DNA of 64,000 nucleotides from the NCBI RefSeq assembly GCF_011516825.1, contig NZ_WOTA01000001.1:1-64000 (forward strand), given 5' to 3'. Source of the stretch: Acetobacter oeni. GTDB lineage: Bacteria; Pseudomonadota; Alphaproteobacteria; Acetobacterales; Acetobacteraceae. The notes beneath the pieces were generated by a model that was not told where the DNA came from, did not search any database, and saw only the letters and a program-made list of their open reading frames with translations. The position numbers were made by a program, and so were the translations under genes. This document shows positions 37,043-46,173 of the stretch, piece by piece (the first letter of the stretch is position 1; every line of letters starts with the position of its first letter).

Positions 37043-37068
37043 GTCAGGGCAAGGCATTGCGCATGAAT

Positions 37069-37099
37069 GCAAGCACGTCCCGTGCGGTGACGTGCTTGC
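37069..37099 (+). repeat. Hairpin in the rpsB-tsf spacer (second)
   Basis: GCAAGCACGTC and GACGTGCTTGC pair perfectly over 11 bp with a 9-base loop. It ends 21 bases before the tsf start. It may partly terminate or help process the transcript, so as to set the ratio of S2 to EF-Ts. Confidence 0.6.
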
Positions 37100-37120
37100 T
37101 GCTATTCTGGAGATAGAACA

Positions 37121-38026
37121 ATGGCGGAAATTACCGCAGCCCTCGTTAAGGAGCTTCGTGAGAAGACCGGGGCAGGCATGATGGATTGCAAAAAGGCGCT
37201 GAAGGAAGTGGCTGGCGACATTGAAGGAGCCATTGACTGGTTGCGCACGAAAGGCCTCGCAGCGGCAGCCAAGAAATCTGGTCGTGTGACAGCGGAAGGG
37301 CTCATCGGGGTCGCGTCGGAAGACCGGCGTGCCGCTATGGTCGAAATCAATGCGGAAACGGACTTCGTAGCGCGAAACGAGGCATTTCAGGCTTTTGTCG
37401 AAGATGTGGCTAAGGCTGCTCTTAAAGTTGGCGATGATCTCGAAAAAGTAAAAACAACTCTGCTTGCAAGTGGTCGCACGGTTGCTGATGAGCTGACGCA
37501 TCTTATCTCGACAATTGGCGAGAATATGTCGATCCGTCGCGTTCGCGTTCTGGAAGTGCCGTCCGGTGTGGTTGCGACCTATATTCATGGCTCTCTGAAG
37601 CCGGGTCTTGGAAAAATCGGTGTACTGGCGGCGATTGAAGCTCCTTCCGAGAGCGAAGCCATTATTACTCTGGGACGCCAGGTCGGTATGCACATCGCGG
37701 CAACACGGCCTGCCGCGCTTGATGTCAGCAGTATCAACCCCGCTGAAGTTGAGCGTGAGCGGGAAGTGCTGAAAGAGCAGGCCAGAGCCTCCGGCAAGCC
37801 GGATGCGATCATTGAGAAGATGATCGAAGGTCGCATTCGCAAGTTCTATGAAGAGGTTGTTCTTCTGGAGCAGGTATGGGTTCACGATGGTGAAAGCCGC
37901 GTGAAAGCCGTTCTCGATAAGGCGGGCGTGAAGCTGGTCGGCTTTGATCGCTTCCAGCTCGGGGAAGGTATCGAGAAAGAAGATAATGACTTCGCGGCAG
38001 AAGTCGCGAAGGCCGCTGGTGGCTGA
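37121..38026 (+). CDS. tsf: Translation elongation factor Ts
   Basis: A 301-residue EF-Ts, the guanine nucleotide exchange factor of EF-Tu. The N-terminal [15 protein letters not shown] and [15 protein letters not shown] are signature segments, and the C-terminal part is [10 protein letters not shown] then [20 protein letters not shown]. Length is normal. GGAGATAGA is the ribosome binding site. recO starts 17 bases after its stop and may be co-transcribed. Confidence 0.98.
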   Translation: MAEITAALVKELREKTGAGMMDCKKALKEVAGDIEGAIDWLRTKGLAAAAKKSGRVTAEGLIGVASEDRRAAMVEINAETDFVARNEAFQAFVEDVAKAALKVGDDLEKVKTTLLASGRTVADELTHLISTIGENMSIRRVRVLEVPSGVVATYIHGSLKPGLGKIGVLAAIEAPSESEAIITLGRQVGMHIAATRPAALDVSSINPAEVEREREVLKEQARASGKPDAIIEKMIEGRIRKFYEEVVLLEQVWVHDGESRVKAVLDKAGVKLVGFDRFQLGEGIEKEDNDFAAEVAKAAGG

Positions 38027-38043
38027 TCAGGCCCGAAGCTGAA

Positions 38044-38868
38044 ATGACAAAGGGCGGGGCATCCCTGAACTGGGAAGCACCCGCCCTTGTTTTATCCGCG
38101 TCTCTGTTTGGTGAAGCGAACGCGCTTGTTCATCTCTTTACGGCAGAGCATGGCGTGGCTCATGGTTTGGTACGGGGAGGCATGGGGCGGCGGAATGCTG
38201 CGACCTGGCAGCCCGGCAATGTCGTGCAGGCGCGCTGGAATGCCCGTCTGGCCGAACAACTCGGTACGGTTTCAGGTGAAATGCTTCAGGCCAATGCTGC
38301 ACGAGCCCTCGGTTCCAGGCTCAGTCTGGCATGTTTGTCGTCAATCTGTGCTGTCGCAGACGCAGCACTGCCGGAAAGCGAAGTTTATTCCGGATTATTT
38401 GACGACACAGTAAGGGTTCTTTCTGCCATCGGCATGGGTAACGAATCTGATCAGAACGGACCCGCAGAATTAGCGACGCTGATTCGCTGGGAGATGGTTC
38501 TGCTGCAGGATCTGGGATTTTCGCTCGACCTGACAAAGTGCGCCGTTACAGGAACACGGACAGAGCTTGCCTATGTGTCGCCTCGTTCCGGACGTGCCGT
38601 GTCGCGGAAAGGTGCGGGGGAGTGGATTTCCCGTCTGTTACCACTTCCTGCTTTTTTGCTGAATTCTGACGATACCGGCACGCCGTCTGAGCGCGATGAT
38701 GGCCTGCGCCTTACGGGGCATTTTCTGACAAGAGATGTTTTCGGGCCGCTGCATCGTCCGTTGCCGGCTGCCCGGATACGTCTCGCTGACATAGTCAGGT
38801 CATTGTTTTCTCCGGCGGAAAGAGAAAAATTTTCAGATTCAGGCCAGGAAAGTGGAAACCCGACCTGA
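38044..38868 (+). CDS. recO: DNA repair protein RecO
   Basis: A 274-residue protein. The N-terminal OB-fold region reads ALVLSASLFGEANALVHLFT then AEHGVAHGLVRGG, and the LIRWEMVLLQDLGFSLDLTK segment is also typical of RecO. With RecR it loads RecA on gapped DNA. It follows tsf closely. Its 3' end overlaps the convergent hydratase-family gene by 30 bases, so the two transcripts run into each other without a terminator in between. The zinc-finger cysteines of some RecO proteins are not present; only one Cys remains near CAVTGTRTELAYVS. Confidence 0.88.
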   Translation: MTKGGASLNWEAPALVLSASLFGEANALVHLFTAEHGVAHGLVRGGMGRRNAATWQPGNVVQARWNARLAEQLGTVSGEMLQANAARALGSRLSLACLSSICAVADAALPESEVYSGLFDDTVRVLSAIGMGNESDQNGPAELATLIRWEMVLLQDLGFSLDLTKCAVTGTRTELAYVSPRSGRAVSRKGAGEWISRLLPLPAFLLNSDDTGTPSERDDGLRLTGHFLTRDVFGPLHRPLPAARIRLADIVRSLFSPAEREKFSDSGQESGNPT

Positions 38869-39606
38869 TGTTCCAAATTCCGCACTCAGATGCGTGCGAT
38901 GCGGAACAAACAACGTGCCTGTCAGAGAGCCTGTTGTCACGATTGTTCCTGCCCCAAAAGGCATACCACGCTGCACAGCATGACCCGCCAGCCACATGAG
39001 TAGTCGTATTGGATCACCGGCTGCATTTCTGGCTACCTTTTCTAAAGATTTCCCGTGATCAACACGAACCGTGATTGTTTCGGAAAACGAATCAGTCAGG
39101 CACCAGTTTCTGATGGCATCCCCGACAATCAGCACACCATGACTCTGCTGGTCGGCCAGATGCGCGAGACGGTGTTGCGACCCAGGTTCTGCAAATCGTG
39201 TATCGACAAGTTCTATCACCGGGTGCACGCTTTCGATCGCATTCAGCACGGTCTCCCGTGTTGTATTTGCCGGATCTCCTTCCGGATGATGTCTGAATCG
39301 ATAGGCAATTTCAGCCTCTGCGCCACGGTGGCGGCACATCTCTGCCGGGATGACAGCACCATTCGGGAAAATCGTTTCTGCGTGCAGGGGGGCCGCTGCG
39401 GGAACGGCGTCCGGACTGCCCGCTCCCACCTTCCATCCACGTATGTCACCGAGTTGCCGGGCCACACGATCCTGGATTTCGTAAGCCGCATGTTCATCCG
39501 CGGGTATGAGCACTTCAGGCACAGTAATTAACGGCTCGGAACGGGAATCCCGGATGCTCAGAAGATATTCAGTCAGATTATCGGGTGTGTTCGCAGCTGT
39601 GGCCAT
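38839..39606 (-). CDS. 2-keto-4-pentenoate hydratase / fumarylacetoacetate hydrolase-family protein
   Basis: A 255-residue protein of the hydratase/decarboxylase branch of the FAH superfamily: AYEIQDRVARQLGDIRGWKV, then the acidic metal-site region RGAEAEIAYRF, VHPVIELVDTRF and FGAGTIVTTGSLTG. Family members hydrate 2-oxopent-4-enoate or decarboxylate oxo-acids in aromatic meta-cleavage. No other ring-cleavage gene is nearby, so the substrate here is open. I chose the ATG at 39606 because the upstream residues are hydrophobic and non-conserved. It converges on and overlaps recO. Confidence 0.8.
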   Translation of the reverse strand: MATAANTPDNLTEYLLSIRDSRSEPLITVPEVLIPADEHAAYEIQDRVARQLGDIRGWKVGAGSPDAVPAAAPLHAETIFPNGAVIPAEMCRHRGAEAEIAYRFRHHPEGDPANTTRETVLNAIESVHPVIELVDTRFAEPGSQHRLAHLADQQSHGVLIVGDAIRNWCLTDSFSETITVRVDHGKSLEKVARNAAGDPIRLLMWLAGHAVQRGMPFGAGTIVTTGSLTGTLFVPHRTHLSAEFGTSGRVSTFLA

Positions 39607-39718
39607 AAGGAAGAAAAACGTCCCTGGGAATGAGGCGGTGATGCCGGTCAATGAGTGTTCGACAACTCCGTCATAGAATCGCTGTCGGATTTTCGCACGC
39701 AGCCTTTTGCTCCTGTCA

Positions 39719-40165
39719 TTACCATTCGGCTCCGATAAGATGCTTTGGCTGATTAGGTCCCGGGTCCGCGCTTTCGGACCATATGCTCCAGTCCCAGCCC
39801 GGATGCTGATTGATCTCAGCGGTCATATCATCATGTACGGGAACAGGGTGAGTATGCGAATAATCACTAAACGCTGACATGGAACCCATATAAACGCAGC
39901 CACAACCGATTCGGTCGGCGTAGAGATAAACTAGGCCTGTGCTTGTCGGACGATAAGTCAGCATCCCCGCAGGCAGCAGATTCAGCATCTCGTATCGGGC
40001 CGTGGTATCCGCCGGATGGGCGGTAAACCCGCTATGAGCAAGGTCGCTGCCAGTGTGAAGGTAAGGATCGGCAGGCGAGCAGGCGGCAAGCGCGGCAAGC
40101 ACCGGCAGGCAAAATGCGAAGCGGGCAGGGTGCGGAAACGAAAAATCCGGTGGAACATTGGCCAA
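39719..40165 (-). CDS. Predicted lipoprotein of unknown function
   Basis: I do not recognise the family. With the TTG at 40163-40165 as start, the 148-residue product has a lipoprotein signal with hydrophobic core ARFAFCLPVLAALAAC (lipobox LAAC), then a mature part with DRIGCGCVYMGSMSAFSDYS and QHPGWDWSIWSES. The TTG has GGAGAG seven bases upstream. A longer frame to an ATG at 40210 would overlap the start of parC and put the signal too far in. It is divergent from parC (43 bases apart) and 112 bases upstream of the hydratase gene on the same strand. Confidence 0.65.
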   Translation of the reverse strand: MANVPPDFSFPHPARFAFCLPVLAALAACSPADPYLHTGSDLAHSGFTAHPADTTARYEMLNLLPAGMLTYRPTSTGLVYLYADRIGCGCVYMGSMSAFSDYSHTHPVPVHDDMTAEINQHPGWDWSIWSESADPGPNQPKHLIGAEW

Positions 40166-40208
40166 TGCGTGTCTCTCCGTTAAGGGTGCGCGACACGGAG
40201 GACAGGAC

Positions 40209-42422
40209 ATGAGTGACACGTTCGAAGGCCATATTGAGGACACCAGGCTCTCTGACGCACTGAGCGAACGGTATCTGGCATATGCGCTGTCCACTATCAT
40301 GTCCCGCTCGCTGCCGGACGTGCGGGACGGGCTGAAACCAGTGCACCGGCGTCTTGTTTTCGCGATGCACCAACTACGGCTTGATCCCACATCGGGGTTT
40401 AAAAAGTGTGCACGTGTCGTCGGTGACGTGATCGGTAAATATCATCCTCATGGCGACGCCTCCGTCTACGAGGCTCTGGTCAGGCTCGCTCAGGATTTTG
40501 CGGTCCGCTTTCCGCTGGTGGAAGGGCAGGGCAATTTCGGTTCGGTCGACGGCGATAATGCTGCTGCGATGCGGTATACCGAAGCCAGGCTGACACGTGT
40601 TGCGCAGGCCTTGCTTGAGGGCATCGCAGACGATGCTGTCGATTTCCGGGCAACCTACGATGGCGAGGATTCCGAACCGGTTGTCCTTCCCGCCGCCTTC
40701 CCCAACCTGCTTGCTAACGGGGCTGCCGGCATCGCCGTGGGGATGGCAACCAGTATCCCGCCGCATAACGCCGGTGAAATCTGTGCTGCGGCAGGATTTC
40801 TGATTCGCAAACCCGAGGCGACCGTAGCCGAACTGCTACGGTATATGCCCGGTCCTGATTTTCCCACCGGGGGAATCATCGTCGAGGAGCCAGATGCCAT
40901 TCTGAAGGCCTACGAGACAGGCCGTGGCGGCTTTCGTATCCGGGCACGATGGGAGGTTGATCAGGGGCGTTTCGGAACGTGGAATATCGTGGTCACCGAG
41001 ATCCCGTATCAGGTGCAGAAGTCACGACTGATTGAGCAGATCGCTGACCTGCTGATTCAGAAAAAACTCCCGCTGCTCGCAGATATCCGGGATGAAAGCA
41101 CAAGCGATATCCGTCTGGTTCTTGAGCCGAAATCACGCGGTGTCGAACCCGAAGTGCTTATGGAGACGTTGTTCCGGGCTACACAGCTTGAGAGCCGGTT
41201 TTCGCTCAACATGAATGTTATCGGTCCGGATCGTGCGCCTGGCGTGCTGGACCTTCGCCAGGTCCTGCAGGCCTGGCTTGATCATCGTCATGAAGTGCTG
41301 GAGCGGCGAAGCACGCACAGACTTGCCGCCGTCGAGCGTCGTCTGGAGATTCTGGAGGGGTTCCTCGCAGTCTATCTTAATCTTGATGAGGTCATTCGCA
41401 TCATCCGGGAGGAGGACGACGCAAAAGCATCTCTCATGCAGACATTTAGTCTCACGGATATTCAGGCTGAGGCTGTGCTGAATATGCGTCTGCGCAGTCT
41501 GAGGAAGCTTGAAGAGATCGAAATCCGGAAGGAACACGACAAGCTGACTACGGAGCGGGACGATCTTCGCGCGTTGCTGGGCGATGAAAAACTTCGCTGG
41601 TCCCATATTGCCAGCGAAGTAAAGACGATCGGCAAAACCTTCGGCGCCGGACCGCTGGGAGAACGGCGCAGCACGCTTGGCACGGCACCGCAAAAAATTG
41701 ATATTTCGGCGGCCACTCTCGTGGAGCGAGAGCCTCTGACCATGATTTTATCTCAAAAAGGCTGGGTCAGAGCCGTTCGCGGACATGGCATCGACGGAGC
41801 GGCGCAGAAATTTAAGGAAGGTGATGAATTACGGCTTGCCCTTCCCTGCCAGAGTACTGACAGACTTGGATTTTTCGCAACCGATGGACGCGCTTTTACC
41901 GTCAGTGTTGCCGATCTTCCTCGTGGACGGGGTGATGGTCAGCCTCTTCGCCTTTTGATGGATCTCTCGAATGACGAGGATATTCTTGCCGTTTTTGTTC
42001 TGGGTGCGGAGGAAAAGTGGCTGGTCGCATCGAGCGCGGGACGTGGCATGATTGTGGCTGATGCTGATTTCTCTGCTGAAAAACGAGGCGGACGGCAGAT
42101 TCTTAACCTTAAAGGTGATGAAAGCGCCCGTCTTTGTGTTCCTGCGGACGGCGATCATGTCGCTGTGCTTGGCGGCGACAAGCGTCTGCTTGTTTTTCCG
42201 GCGGATCAGGTGCCGGTCATGACGCGAGGACTGGGTGTCGCTTTACAGAAATATCAGGATACAGGGCCGGGTCTGAAGCAGGCTGTCGTTTTCAGCGCCT
42301 CAAAGGGGTTGTTATGGCCCGGAACCGTAAGAGTAAGGGCATTCGATGATCTGAAGCCGTGGCTCGGCAAACGCGGAGCCAGCGGTAAAACAGCTCCTCC
42401 CTGGGCTTTACGAAAAACTTAA
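40209..42422 (+). CDS. parC: DNA topoisomerase IV subunit A
   Basis: A 737-residue type IIA topoisomerase A subunit. The start [20 protein letters not shown] is followed by [35 protein letters not shown] and the catalytic tyrosine in [10 protein letters not shown] (Tyr about 125). The length and the short, weakly conserved C-terminal beta-propeller fit ParC rather than GyrA (which has a GyrA-box and is usually longer). It decatenates daughter chromosomes. The ATG at 40209 was preferred to the frame start at 40158. parE is not in the window. Confidence 0.93.
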   Translation: MSDTFEGHIEDTRLSDALSERYLAYALSTIMSRSLPDVRDGLKPVHRRLVFAMHQLRLDPTSGFKKCARVVGDVIGKYHPHGDASVYEALVRLAQDFAVRFPLVEGQGNFGSVDGDNAAAMRYTEARLTRVAQALLEGIADDAVDFRATYDGEDSEPVVLPAAFPNLLANGAAGIAVGMATSIPPHNAGEICAAAGFLIRKPEATVAELLRYMPGPDFPTGGIIVEEPDAILKAYETGRGGFRIRARWEVDQGRFGTWNIVVTEIPYQVQKSRLIEQIADLLIQKKLPLLADIRDESTSDIRLVLEPKSRGVEPEVLMETLFRATQLESRFSLNMNVIGPDRAPGVLDLRQVLQAWLDHRHEVLERRSTHRLAAVERRLEILEGFLAVYLNLDEVIRIIREEDDAKASLMQTFSLTDIQAEAVLNMRLRSLRKLEEIEIRKEHDKLTTERDDLRALLGDEKLRWSHIASEVKTIGKTFGAGPLGERRSTLGTAPQKIDISAATLVEREPLTMILSQKGWVRAVRGHGIDGAAQKFKEGDELRLALPCQSTDRLGFFATDGRAFTVSVADLPRGRGDGQPLRLLMDLSNDEDILAVFVLGAEEKWLVASSAGRGMIVADADFSAEKRGGRQILNLKGDESARLCVPADGDHVAVLGGDKRLLVFPADQVPVMTRGLGVALQKYQDTGPGLKQAVVFSASKGLLWPGTVRVRAFDDLKPWLGKRGASGKTAPPWALRKT

Positions 42423-42443
42423 TAACGCAAAGCGGCCATTAAT

Positions 42444-42470
42444 CAGAAATCTTTCATTAATGAATTTCTG
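42444..42470. repeat. Inverted repeat between parC and the TraT-like gene
   Basis: CAGAAAT and ATTTCTG pair around a core that contains the palindrome TTCATTAATGAA. ATTAAT also occurs just to the left. No T run follows. It could be a weak terminator of parC or an operator for the next gene, whose start is 14 bases away. Confidence 0.4.
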
Positions 42471-42483
42471 ACAGATTCCGGGT

Positions 42484-43260
42484 ATGAGAATTCCTGGCGG
42501 CAGTCACTTTACAATCAGAGGCAGGGCAGAAGACATCGCGGCGTGGTTCCGCATGGTCGTGATGCTTCTGTTTGTGCTTTCCGGATGTGCGAGTGAGGAA
42601 GCCATAACAGCTCAGAATCAGATGGCTGTTCACACCAGGATGTCAGAAACGATCTTCCTTGATCCGGTGGCGCCCGATCAGCGTACGATTTACGTCGGTG
42701 TGAGGAATACGTCCGATTTTCCGGGTATTGATGTTAAAGCCCAGCTTGTGCATGCGCTCCGGAAGCGGGGCTACACGCTTGTCGATGACCCGGATATTGC
42801 CCGGTTTGAACTCCAGGTAAATGTTCTTCAGGCCGGGCGCATCAGGCGTAGTCGCCAGAATCCCTCTCTTATGAGAGGTTCCGTGCCTGGCGGGCTTGTA
42901 TCGACCTATATCGGTAACATTCCGACGGGGCTTTTCAGCCAGATCATGGGTGGTGACGTTACGTTTGCGGTGATAACTGACGTTCGCCTGGCTGAACGCC
43001 CGGGCAGTGGACTTCCAGTGCAACAACTGATCCGGACGAGCCGGGAAAGCGCTGCTGTCAGTGCAGATCCTGTATCAGGAACAGCGACGAACGTCGTAAA
43101 TTCAAATGCACGATATCAGGAGAGTGGCGAGGCTTCAGCCTTCAGAATTTATAATGTTCAGGACGTGGCTTACGTTGACCAGGCCGGTCTGACTGTCGAT
43201 AAGGTCATTCCGATTCTGACGGCACATATCGCTTCTTCTCTGGCGAATCTGTTTGAATAA
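42484..43260 (+). CDS. TraT-family outer-membrane lipoprotein (chromosomal)
   Basis: A 258-residue lipoprotein with lipobox LSGC (Cys about 36). The mature part follows plasmid TraT closely in pattern: QMAVHTRMSETIFLDPV (TraT has MSETIWLEPA), YVGVRNTSDFPGIDVKAQLV, LRKRGYTLVDDPDIARFELQ, VITDVRLAER and a final HIASSLANLF. F-plasmid TraT blocks mating-pair formation and confers complement resistance. No conjugation gene is nearby, so the chromosomal role is unknown. ATG at 42484 gives a long n-region; 42553 (MVVMLLFVLSGC) is a plausible shorter start. It lies about 100 bases upstream of the hydrogenase-4-like operon and could share its transcript. Confidence 0.85.
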   Translation: MRIPGGSHFTIRGRAEDIAAWFRMVVMLLFVLSGCASEEAITAQNQMAVHTRMSETIFLDPVAPDQRTIYVGVRNTSDFPGIDVKAQLVHALRKRGYTLVDDPDIARFELQVNVLQAGRIRRSRQNPSLMRGSVPGGLVSTYIGNIPTGLFSQIMGGDVTFAVITDVRLAERPGSGLPVQQLIRTSRESAAVSADPVSGTATNVVNSNARYQESGEASAFRIYNVQDVAYVDQAGLTVDKVIPILTAHIASSLANLFE

Positions 43261-43291
43261 ACAAGCGCGTCAGCCTCCGCATAGTCGCGGA

Positions 43292-43321
43292 TTGCACCTT
43301 TCAGACACGATGCATTAGGAT
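43292..43321 (+). promoter_or_regulatory. Possible promoter of the hydrogenase-4-like operon
   Basis: TTGCAC, an 18-base spacer and TAGGAT approximate a sigma70 promoter, just before the first gene of the operon. This is a by-eye match; the operon could equally be read from the TraT-like gene. Confidence 0.3.
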
Positions 43322-43384
43322 AATACGGCAGAGTTATTCGGCTTCTGTCATGATGGGTATCTGACAATCCTGACAATCATTGCC

Positions 43385-45157
43385 TTGTTGCTCATTGTCT
43401 CGGCATGCGGGCTCGCTGTCGCGCCATCCTCATGGGTCAGGCTTTCGCCGGAACAGCTTAGTCTTGCTGCCCGCATATGCTGGGGGCTCGTCGCGCTGAC
43501 CGCCCTTATATCTCTTGCATGGACAACGGCACCCGGCGCCGATTTTGTTCTGGGCCTGAGGACGGGTGCTCAGGAAGCGATATTCCTGTTTCCTTTTGCG
43601 ATGACAGGTCTGTTTATCGAGGTGTCCGATGATCGGTTCGGGCGCCGTGTCACTTTTGCCTGTGCGATGGCGTCATTGGGTGCGCTTTCTGTGGAGCCGT
43701 GGCTTCTGGCCATGACCGGGGCCGGAGCACAGATGCTTCTGTTTTCGTCCCGACAGAGTCTTTTCGGAAGCGGGCTTCGTTCACTTTTGTTTGTCGCATC
43801 ATGTGCCCCGGGCACCGGGTGGATCGCATGCATTCCGGCACTTGTTTCCGGTTGTGCAGCCGCCCCGGGACGTGGGGCGTTTGCCCTGGCACCCTCTCTT
43901 GAAATGGGTTGCAGTCTTCTTGTTCTCAGCCGAAACGGTCTGCACACTCAGAACACATCGATCCGGCAAATGGCAGGTCTGCTTCTGGTTGGTGGAGTGA
44001 TACTGGGCATTACACGCGCGACAGACGCTCTTTTCACCCGTCGGGCCAGCACGGCTTTCGGTGGAATTTTTGCTCTTACCCATGTGCTGGCTGTTATTGC
44101 ATCCGGCCTTTATCTCCTGGCCATTGCAGCAGACTCTCCTTTATCCGCCCATGCTGCGCTCAGCGCATTTGTCGTCGACCTCATATGCGTCTGGCCCGTG
44201 GCGATCGCACTTCTGTATCTCGGTGATCATGTTGTCAGAAGTGGTGGTTCAGATCGTCTGTCCCTGTTGGGTGGTCTTGGGCTGTTTGCTCCCCGGCTGA
44301 CCGGAGCATTCGCTGTGGCAATGTGTGTAATGGCTTTGCTACCCCCTGCAGCCGGGTTCAGCGTGCTCTGGCTGGTGGTGACAACAGCACTGGCGCTGTT
44401 GCCGGAAGGATATGCGCCTGCTCTGCCGTCAATTACATTTCTGGCTGGCTTTGGTGTGGTCGTCACTCTGTTCTGTCTGGCCATTCTTCGGCTTGTGATT
44501 CTGGTTGTGTTCGGAGTGCCGCGTTCTCCTCGAATGGCGGCCAGCACAGATGTATCCATGTCGGTAATGCAGCCTGTTCTCATCTGTCTGTTCATTTCAG
44601 GGATAATGTCTGTATTTCCCGGAATGGTGACATTTCAGGCAACCGGTATCGGAGCACCATTTCATGATGAACATAGCACAATAGTCACTTCATCATCTTT
44701 CGTTACTCTTGTCGGTCCCGATGGTCTCTCTTCCTGGACACCGATTGCGGTAACATTCATGCTTGCAGCTATTGCAGTGCCAGTCGTCCTGTTGAGACGG
44801 CGCACTCCACGTCAGCCGCTACCATCCTCGTTGCCTCGTAAGATATTTCCGGACGTATCGGCAACCGGGGAAATGCCATGGTCGGGTGGCCTGAAATGGC
44901 GTTCTTCCTGTCTCCCTTTCGGAGAGCCCCTGTTGTGGCCAGGGACAGATATGGCCAGCGCAATTCTGAAACAAGCGGTCCCGGCTCTGCCAGCATTCAT
45001 AAGCAATGCACGTTCTTATATCAGGAAGACTCTGTTTCTGACTCCTCGTTTGCTCAGGTTTGTCCTTTGTCGAATTCATACAATTGAAACGCATGGTCTG
45101 GCCGTTGTACTTTTGATCATAGCTGCAGGTCTGTGGTTCGCAGCATTAAGATTATGA
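43385..45157 (+). CDS. HyfB/NuoL-like membrane subunit of a hydrogenase-4-related complex, divergent
   Basis: A protein of at least 590 residues and about 14 hydrophobic segments, first of a B-C-E-F-G-I ordered operon. Family traces: VMALLPPAAGFSVLWLVVTT (cf. LPPLxGFxSEWL) and ILRLVILVVFGVPRSPR near residues 320-395. The conserved KAG...HxWLP...MxKxGIYG block of NuoL/HyfB is replaced by ASCAPGTGWIACIPALVSG. There is no lysine from residue 1 to 485, so the buried lysines of the proton path are absent. The start is unclear: no ATG or GTG in frame, only TTG 43385 or CTG 43361; an ATG-ATG at 43350 is one frame off. It ends in ATGA overlap with the next gene. Confidence 0.7.
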   Translation: MLLIVSACGLAVAPSSWVRLSPEQLSLAARICWGLVALTALISLAWTTAPGADFVLGLRTGAQEAIFLFPFAMTGLFIEVSDDRFGRRVTFACAMASLGALSVEPWLLAMTGAGAQMLLFSSRQSLFGSGLRSLLFVASCAPGTGWIACIPALVSGCAAAPGRGAFALAPSLEMGCSLLVLSRNGLHTQNTSIRQMAGLLLVGGVILGITRATDALFTRRASTAFGGIFALTHVLAVIASGLYLLAIAADSPLSAHAALSAFVVDLICVWPVAIALLYLGDHVVRSGGSDRLSLLGGLGLFAPRLTGAFAVAMCVMALLPPAAGFSVLWLVVTTALALLPEGYAPALPSITFLAGFGVVVTLFCLAILRLVILVVFGVPRSPRMAASTDVSMSVMQPVLICLFISGIMSVFPGMVTFQATGIGAPFHDEHSTIVTSSSFVTLVGPDGLSSWTPIAVTFMLAAIAVPVVLLRRRTPRQPLPSSLPRKIFPDVSATGEMPWSGGLKWRSSCLPFGEPLLWPGTDMASAILKQAVPALPAFISNARSYIRKTLFLTPRLLRFVLCRIHTIETHGLAVVLLIIAAGLWFAALRL

Positions 45158-46173
45158 ACAGAATGTCCTTTTTTTCGGCATCAGCACTTTCAGTTATTCA
45201 GACGGGATTAGTCATTCTGGTTGCACCCGTAATGTCGGGTTTTCATAGCTTTATGTCCGCGCGGTTTGCCGGAGTTGCCGCGCCTCCTGTGCTTCGTCGC
45301 CTGTATCTGACCAGGAAATACTGGAGCGAACTTTCTGTTCAGCCCGCGAATGTCGATGTAATGGCGTCTCAGGCAAATGTCATTGTTGCGGTTGCAGCGA
45401 CGAGTGGAATAACATCTGCACTTGTCGCATCGGCATTAGTGCCGACATCTGCGCTTGGACTTGCTACAGCGCCCTTATCAGATATTTTAACTATTACTTT
45501 CTTGTTAATGGCTTCTTATATTTCCTGTCAGCTTGTTTTGTTGAATGGTCTGTCAGAAACGGCAGCGAATACTTTTCGTGGCATAATTTCAGTTGCAGCC
45601 ATCATTCCGGTAATATTTCTGGTTTCGGTAATCTTTTTTACTAAAAGTGCGACAACAAACCTTGATGTTGTTTTAAGCAGTCTCAGATCCGAAAGCCCAT
45701 TTGGAGATGGAGCTCCGTTCGTTCTCGCTGCCTTAGCGCTCCTCATTTCTGGCTCATCTTCGGGTTCCGACGAGATTGAAACCAGTGCTCAGGGAACAGA
45801 TCGCGCCATGCTGATGCTGGCCTGTGACAGCATTTCTCTTGTCTGGCTGACACTGGCTGGCGACCTTCTCTGGCCGGGCTCGCTGGTGGTCATTTCGGAA
45901 TCCGCAGGGATTCTGGACAGCCTCGGTAATCTCGGTCTCGGCTTTCTGCTCTGGATAGTTCGCTGCATTATGCTGTGCATTGTTCTTTCTGTCAGTCGTC
46001 TGATCGTTGCGGGACCCGTTGCTGTCATTCGTATGCGAACGACAGCGGCGTTACTTTTACTGCTGTTCGCGATCCAGATTGTATTCGGTTCACATCTCGC
46101 CTCAGTGAATTCCCTTGGGGAGACGTTGCAGCAGGAAATCTCCCGCGACCATGCGGAGGGAAAAAGGTTGTGA
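45154..46173 (+). CDS. HyfC/NuoH-like membrane subunit, divergent
   Basis: A 339-residue membrane protein with about eight hydrophobic segments. Position and the N-terminal pattern (VAPVMSGFHSFMSARFAG, cf. PLLSGxxRxxRARM in HyfC; later LSDILTITFLLMASY) identify it as the NuoH/HyfC homologue. The acidic quinone-side loop of the family (E..LPFDLAEAEQEL...EYSG) is not recognisable; a serine-rich stretch SGSSSGSDEIETSAQGTD stands near that place. ATG at 45154 overlaps the stop of the gene before (ATGA), and its own TGA overlaps the GTG of the next. This coupling implies made-together subunits. Confidence 0.68.
   Translation: MNRMSFFSASALSVIQTGLVILVAPVMSGFHSFMSARFAGVAAPPVLRRLYLTRKYWSELSVQPANVDVMASQANVIVAVAATSGITSALVASALVPTSALGLATAPLSDILTITFLLMASYISCQLVLLNGLSETAANTFRGIISVAAIIPVIFLVSVIFFTKSATTNLDVVLSSLRSESPFGDGAPFVLAALALLISGSSSGSDEIETSAQGTDRAMLMLACDSISLVWLTLAGDLLWPGSLVVISESAGILDSLGNLGLGFLLWIVRCIMLCIVLSVSRLIVAGPVAVIRMRTTAALLLLLFAIQIVFGSHLASVNSLGETLQQEISRDHAEGKRL

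Noticed and set aside
37019-37885. Minus-strand frame of 288 codons opposite tsf
   Set aside because: tsf is certain and the antisense product has no recognisable feature.
42484-43260. Plasmid or conjugative element suggested by the TraT-like gene
   Set aside because: No tra, mob, rep or par gene is nearby, and the neighbours are core chromosomal genes.
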